Part shown: piece by piece, positions 60,344 through 64,000 of the stretch | Numbering within the stretch: position 1 is the first letter of the stretch | Layout: each line of letters begins with the position of its first letter | Source: an uncultured Roseateles sp. | Lineage (GTDB): Bacteria; Pseudomonadota; Gammaproteobacteria; Burkholderiales; Burkholderiaceae_C | Direction: 5' to 3' | Length of the DNA stretch: 64,000 nucleotides | Assembly (NCBI RefSeq): GCF_945956965.1 | Contig: NZ_CAMFJS010000024.1 | Location: 1 to 64,000 of the forward strand | Program-made: the position numbers and the translations under genes | Notes under the pieces: generated by a model | Databases searched by the model: none | What the model saw: only the letters and a program-made list of their open reading frames with translations | What the model was told of the DNA's origin: nothing

Positions 60344-61588
60344 TTAGATCTTCTTGAAGATCAGCGTGCCGTTGGTGCCGCCGAAGCCAAAGTTGTTCTT
60401 GGCGGCGTAGTCAATCTTCATGGGCCGCGCCTCATTGGCGCAGTAGTCCAGGTCGCATTCGGGATCCTGGTTGAAGATATTGATGGTGGGCGGCGCCACC
60501 TGGTTGTGCACGGCCAGCACGGTGAACACCGATTCGATGCCACCCGCGCCACCGAGCAAATGCCCGGTCATGGACTTGGTGGAACTGATCACCAACTCTT
60601 TGGCATGCTCACCAAAAGCCAGCTTGATGGCATTGGTTTCGTTCAAATCACCCAGCGGCGTCGAGGTGCCGTGAGCGTTCATGTAATTGACCTGGTCAGG
60701 GTTCACGCCGGCATTGCGCAAGGCAGCCCGCATGGAACGCTTGGGACCATCCACGCTGGGCGCGGTCATGTGGTAAGCGTCAGCGCCCATGCCAAAGCCT
60801 GAGAGCTCGGCATAAATCTTGGCACCACGCTTTTTGGCATGCTCGTACTCTTCGAGCACCAGCACACCGCCACCCTCGCCCAAGACAAAGCCATCACGGT
60901 CTTTGTCCCAGGGCCGGGAAGCAGTCTTGGGATCCTCGTTGCGCGTAGACAAAGCCCGCGCCGAGGCAAAGCCTCCGAGACCCAAGGGCGACACGGTAGA
61001 TTCCGCGCCACCAGCAATCATCACATCGGCATCGCCGTATTCAATCAAGCGCCCTGCCTGACCAATGGCATGCAAGCCCGTGGTGCAAGCGGTCACGATG
61101 GCCAAGTTCGGGCCTTGGAAGCCGTACTTGATCGAGACATGGCCAGAGATCATGTTGATGATCGAGGCCGGCACAAAGAAAGGCGAAATGCGGCGCGGGC
61201 CACGCGCCACATATTCGGCATGGGTTTCTTCGATCAGCGGCAAGCCGCCGATGCCCGAACCCACCAGCACGCCGATGCGCTCAGCCTGCTCTTCGCTCAA
61301 CTGATCACCGGTCGGCAGACCGGCGTCCTGCACCGCCTGCATGGCAGCCGCCAATCCGTAGTGGATGAAGCGGTCCATCGTGCGCGCCTCTTTGCTGCTG
61401 ATGTAGTCAGCAACATCGAAGCCCTTGACCTCACCAGCGAATTGGCAAGTGAAGGCAGAGGCATCAAAACGAGTGATGCGGTCAATGCCGGACTGACCGG
61501 CCAGGATATTGGCCCAGCCTTCAGCCACCGTGTTACCCACGGGGCTGATCAGACCAAGTCCGGTGACGACAACGCGACGACGGCTCAT
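60344..61588 (-). CDS. fabF: 3-oxoacyl-ACP synthase II
   Basis: FabF (414 residues) elongates fatty acids by condensing malonyl-ACP with acyl-ACP. The Cys-His-His triad is visible in [24 protein letters not shown] and [13 protein letters not shown]. Order fabH-fabD-fabG-acpP-fabF is the usual fatty-acid cluster. Confidence 0.97.
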   Translation of the reverse strand: MSRRRVVVTGLGLISPVGNTVAEGWANILAGQSGIDRITRFDASAFTCQFAGEVKGFDVADYISSKEARTMDRFIHYGLAAAMQAVQDAGLPTGDQLSEEQAERIGVLVGSGIGGLPLIEETHAEYVARGPRRISPFFVPASIINMISGHVSIKYGFQGPNLAIVTACTTGLHAIGQAGRLIEYGDADVMIAGGAESTVSPLGLGGFASARALSTRNEDPKTASRPWDKDRDGFVLGEGGGVLVLEEYEHAKKRGAKIYAELSGFGMGADAYHMTAPSVDGPKRSMRAALRNAGVNPDQVNYMNAHGTSTPLGDLNETNAIKLAFGEHAKELVISSTKSMTGHLLGGAGGIESVFTVLAVHNQVAPPTINIFNQDPECDLDYCANEARPMKIDYAAKNNFGFGGTNGTLIFKKI

Positions 61589-61631
61589 GCGGTTCAGGGA
61601 TCAGTTAAACGAACAAGCGTGAGCTTGGAGC

Positions 61632-61871
61632 TCAGGCCTTCTGGTGCTTGACGGCGTAGTCAATCGCCAGCTGAACGCTGGTGATCTTCTCGGCTTCTTC
61701 ATCGGGGATTTCGATGCCGAACTCGTCTTCGAGTGCCATCACCAATTCCACGGTGTCGAGCGAGTCAGCGCCCAAATCGGCCACAAAGGCCTTGTCGTTG
61801 GTCACATCGGACTCAGGGACGCCGAGTTGCTCGGCGATGATTTTCTTGACACGTGCTTCGATATCGCTCAT
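61632..61871 (-). CDS. acpP: Acyl carrier protein
   Basis: This 79-residue carrier holds growing acyl chains on a phosphopantetheine arm at the Ser of [19 protein letters not shown] strong ribosome site (GGAGGAG) precedes the ATG. AcpS encoded at 49890-50285 would activate it. Confidence 0.98.
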   Translation of the reverse strand: MSDIEARVKKIIAEQLGVPESDVTNDKAFVADLGADSLDTVELVMALEDEFGIEIPDEEAEKITSVQLAIDYAVKHQKA

Positions 61872-62019
61872 GGACTCCTCCGGGAGGGGTTTGCTAGGAA
61901 CAGCCCGGGATTCTAAGGCCTCCAGCGTCTTGCCCCGGGAAACCGGAACAAATCACGCTCAGAGGCCCTCACCGGCCGGGCAAATCCGGTGGGCGCGGGC
62001 AGGATGCCTGCGCCACAAA

Positions 62020-62769
62020 TCAATTCATAAACATGCCGCCGTTGACGTGCAGCTCACTGCCCGTAATGTAGGCGGCCTTGGGCGAAGCCAGGAAAGCCAC
62101 CGCATCGGCGATCTCGCGCGCCTCACCCAGACGACCCACGGGGATCTGGGCCAGCAGCGCTGCCTTCTGCGCCTCGGGCAGCACCTCGGTCATGTCGGTG
62201 GCGATGAAACCAGGCGCCACGCAATTGACGGTGATGCCGCGGCTGCCCAACTCACGCGCCAGCGAGCGCGTCATGCCCGCCACACCGGCCTTGGCCGCGG
62301 CGTAGTTAGCCTGGCCGGCATTGCCGGAGGCGCCCACCACCGAGGTGATGTTGATGATGCGGCCATAGCGCTGCTTCATCATGGTTCGCATCACGGCGCG
62401 GCTCATGCGGAACACTGCCTTCAGATTGGTGTCGATCACGGCATCCCAATCCTCGTCCTTCATGCGCATGGACAAGGTGTCGCGGGTAATGCCGGCATTG
62501 TTGACCAGCACTTGCAAGCCGCCTTGCGCCTTGACGATGCCGTCCACCGCAGCCTCAACAGCTGCCGCGTCATTCACATTCAGCGCAATGCCACGGCCAC
62601 CAAACGGCGCCAGGGCTTCGGTGATGGCGGCAGCGCCCGACTCGGTCGTGGCAGTGCCGATGACCACCAGGCCTTGCTCGGCCAAGCTCAGGGCGATGGA
62701 GCGGCCAATGCCTCGGCTCGCGCCAGTGACCAGGGCGACCTGGCCCTTGAATTCTTGTGCTTCAGTCAT
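62020..62769 (-). CDS. fabG: 3-oxoacyl-ACP reductase
   Basis: This 249-residue SDR enzyme reduces 3-oxoacyl-ACP with NADPH. It shows TGASRGIGRSIA, NNAGITRD and the catalytic YAAAKAG. Start 62769 (MTEAQEFKGQ) was preferred over a TTG at 62790. It starts 17 bases after the fabD stop. Confidence 0.97.
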   Translation of the reverse strand: MTEAQEFKGQVALVTGASRGIGRSIALSLAEQGLVVIGTATTESGAAAITEALAPFGGRGIALNVNDAAAVEAAVDGIVKAQGGLQVLVNNAGITRDTLSMRMKDEDWDAVIDTNLKAVFRMSRAVMRTMMKQRYGRIINITSVVGASGNAGQANYAAAKAGVAGMTRSLARELGSRGITVNCVAPGFIATDMTEVLPEAQKAALLAQIPVGRLGEAREIADAVAFLASPKAAYITGSELHVNGGMFMN

Positions 62770-62786
62770 GCTTATCTTCTTGTCTT

Positions 62787-63728
62787 TCAAGCCAACAGGG
62801 CGCGCGCTTCGGCCAGGCTGGCAGGGTCAAAAATAGTGGTGCTGACGATCTCGCCATCAATGCGTTTGGCCATGCCGGCCAGCACCTTGCCGGGGCCGCA
62901 TTCGATGATGTGGCTCAGGCCTTGAGCCTTCAGCGCCTGCACAACCTCGACCCAGCGCACCGGACCAAAGGCTTGGCGGTACAGCGCGTCGCGCAGGCCA
63001 GCGGCATCAGCCACCGAGGCCACATCAATATTGTTGATGACCGGGAATTGCAGCGGCGCGAATTCGGTCGCTGCCAGGCGCTCTTGCAGACGCTCGGCCG
63101 CAGGCTTCATCAGGCTGGAGTGGAAAGGCGCCGACACCGGCAGCAACAAGGCGCGTTTGGCGCCCGCCGCCTTCAAGAGCTCACAGGCCTTGTCCACGCC
63201 AGCCTTGCTGCCGGCGATGACGGTTTGCTTGGGGTCATTGAAATTGACGGCCTCGACGGCTTCACCCGAGGCGCTGGCTGCCGCCGCGCAACCTTCGCGC
63301 ACGGCTTGCGAGTCCAGCCCCAAAATGGCAGCCATGGCGCCCACACCAACAGGCACAGCCTCTTGCATGGCCTGGGCGCGGAAGCGCACCAGGGGCAGGG
63401 CCTGCGCCAGTGTCAGTGCGCCAGCGGCCACCAGGGCGGTGTACTCGCCCAGCGAATGGCCGGCCGCTGCTGCAGGCACCAGGCCGGTCTCGGCGATCCA
63501 AGCGCGGTAGCAGGCAATGCCAGCGGTCAGCATGACCGGCTGGGTGTTGGTGGTGAGGTCCAGCTGCTCTTTCGGGCCGGCCTTAATCAAGGCGCCGATG
63601 TCTTCACTCAAGGCAGCCGAAGCCTCGGCCAAGGTGCGCTGCACTTCGGGGTGATCACCCCAGGCATCCAGCATGCCAACAGCCTGCGAGCCTTGGCCGG
63701 GAAAAACAAATGCGAACTTTTGTGTCAT
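62787..63728 (-). CDS. fabD: Malonyl-CoA-ACP transacylase
   Basis: This 313-residue enzyme moves malonyl groups from CoA to ACP. The catalytic Ser is in AGHSLGEYTALVAAG and His in PVSAPFHSSLM. N-terminal FVFPGQGSQAVGML is typical. It lies 109 bases after fabH. Confidence 0.97.
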   Translation of the reverse strand: MTQKFAFVFPGQGSQAVGMLDAWGDHPEVQRTLAEASAALSEDIGALIKAGPKEQLDLTTNTQPVMLTAGIACYRAWIAETGLVPAAAAGHSLGEYTALVAAGALTLAQALPLVRFRAQAMQEAVPVGVGAMAAILGLDSQAVREGCAAAASASGEAVEAVNFNDPKQTVIAGSKAGVDKACELLKAAGAKRALLLPVSAPFHSSLMKPAAERLQERLAATEFAPLQFPVINNIDVASVADAAGLRDALYRQAFGPVRWVEVVQALKAQGLSHIIECGPGKVLAGMAKRIDGEIVSTTIFDPASLAEARALLA

Positions 63729-63837
63729 AACTTTCACTCAGTTGGAGCCCGCTCAAGCCTAGACCTGAGCCTCAAGCCTCTTCATCGTTTGAGGTCAACG
63801 CCCGCAAGGCATGGCAAGACCTGACCCTCTCAAAGCC

Positions 63838-64000
63838 TTATAGATCCAGCAGCACCGCACCCCAGGTGAAGCCGCCGCCCACGCCTTCGAGCATGACCGT
63901 GTCACCAGGCTTGATGCGACCATCCCGCACCGCCGCATCCAGCGCCAGCGGGATCGACGCCGCAGACGTATTGCCGTGCTGATCCACCGTGACGATCAAT
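63838..64000 (-). CDS. fabH: 3-oxoacyl-ACP synthase III, C-terminal part only (cut by window edge)
   Basis: The last 53 residues are present, with [20 protein letters not shown] and [18 protein letters not shown]. These match the C-terminus of FabH, including the GNTSAAS stretch with the catalytic Asn. The N-terminal part is outside the window. FabH starts fatty-acid synthesis from acetyl-CoA and malonyl-ACP. Confidence 0.93.
   Translation of the reverse strand, partial: LIVTVDQHGNTSAASIPLALDAAVRDGRIKPGDTVMLEGVGGGFTWGAVLLDL

Overview
The window reads as a chromosomal segment of a GC-rich betaproteobacterium, most likely order Burkholderiales (Sphaerotilaceae/Comamonadaceae-like, for example the Roseateles/Paucibacter group). 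The reasons are the typical gene orders (rluC divergent from rne; fabH-fabD-fabG-acpP-fabF; lepA-lepB-rnc-era-recO-pdxJ-acpS-nagZ), PEP-CTERM proteins with an EpsA-type LuxR regulator, and overall codon use. The genus is inference. No tRNA, rRNA, CRISPR array, prophage or insertion sequence was recognised.

Left part, 1-19746 (accessory, surface and secretion). One minus-strand frame stays open from 8128 to the window edge. It encodes at least 2709 residues of a two-partner-secretion exoprotein (TpsA) whose visible end holds long Pro-Thr tracts made of a GGCGTN hexamer repeat. Its outer-membrane transporter TpsB is 14 nt upstream. Further upstream on the same strand are two paralogous PEP-CTERM proteins flanking a secreted PstS-like protein, then an EpsA-like LuxR regulator. 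Divergent from these are a secreted subtilisin-like protease with a GlyGly-CTERM-like tail and a TonB-dependent receptor.

Middle part, 19764-28892 (mixed single genes). It holds AdhP-type alcohol dehydrogenase, a small membrane protein, an orphan chitin-binding-like domain, a histidine phosphatase, a degenerate receiver/HTH regulator, a membrane protein with a SPOR-like end, ArgJ, a class I glutamine amidotransferase and a periplasmic binding protein.

Potassium locus, 28933-39520. In transcription order: a 32-residue miniprotein, kdpF, kdpA, kdpB, kdpC, a TorF-family porin, corA, kdpD, kdpE. The porin and CorA sit between the transporter genes and their sensor kinase/response regulator. Two intergenic gaps here fold into strong hairpins.

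Right part, 39520-64000 (core housekeeping). sppA, a Rieske protein, a HAD phosphatase and rluC are divergent from rne. A POT peptide transporter and a small membrane protein follow. A long minus-strand run then goes from fabH (cut by the window edge) through fatty-acid synthesis, a YgfX-like protein, a DegP/MucD protease, lepA, lepB, rnc, era, recO, pdxJ, an acetyltransferase, acpS and nagZ. The rpoE-rseA-rseB genes that commonly sit between fabF and the protease gene are absent.
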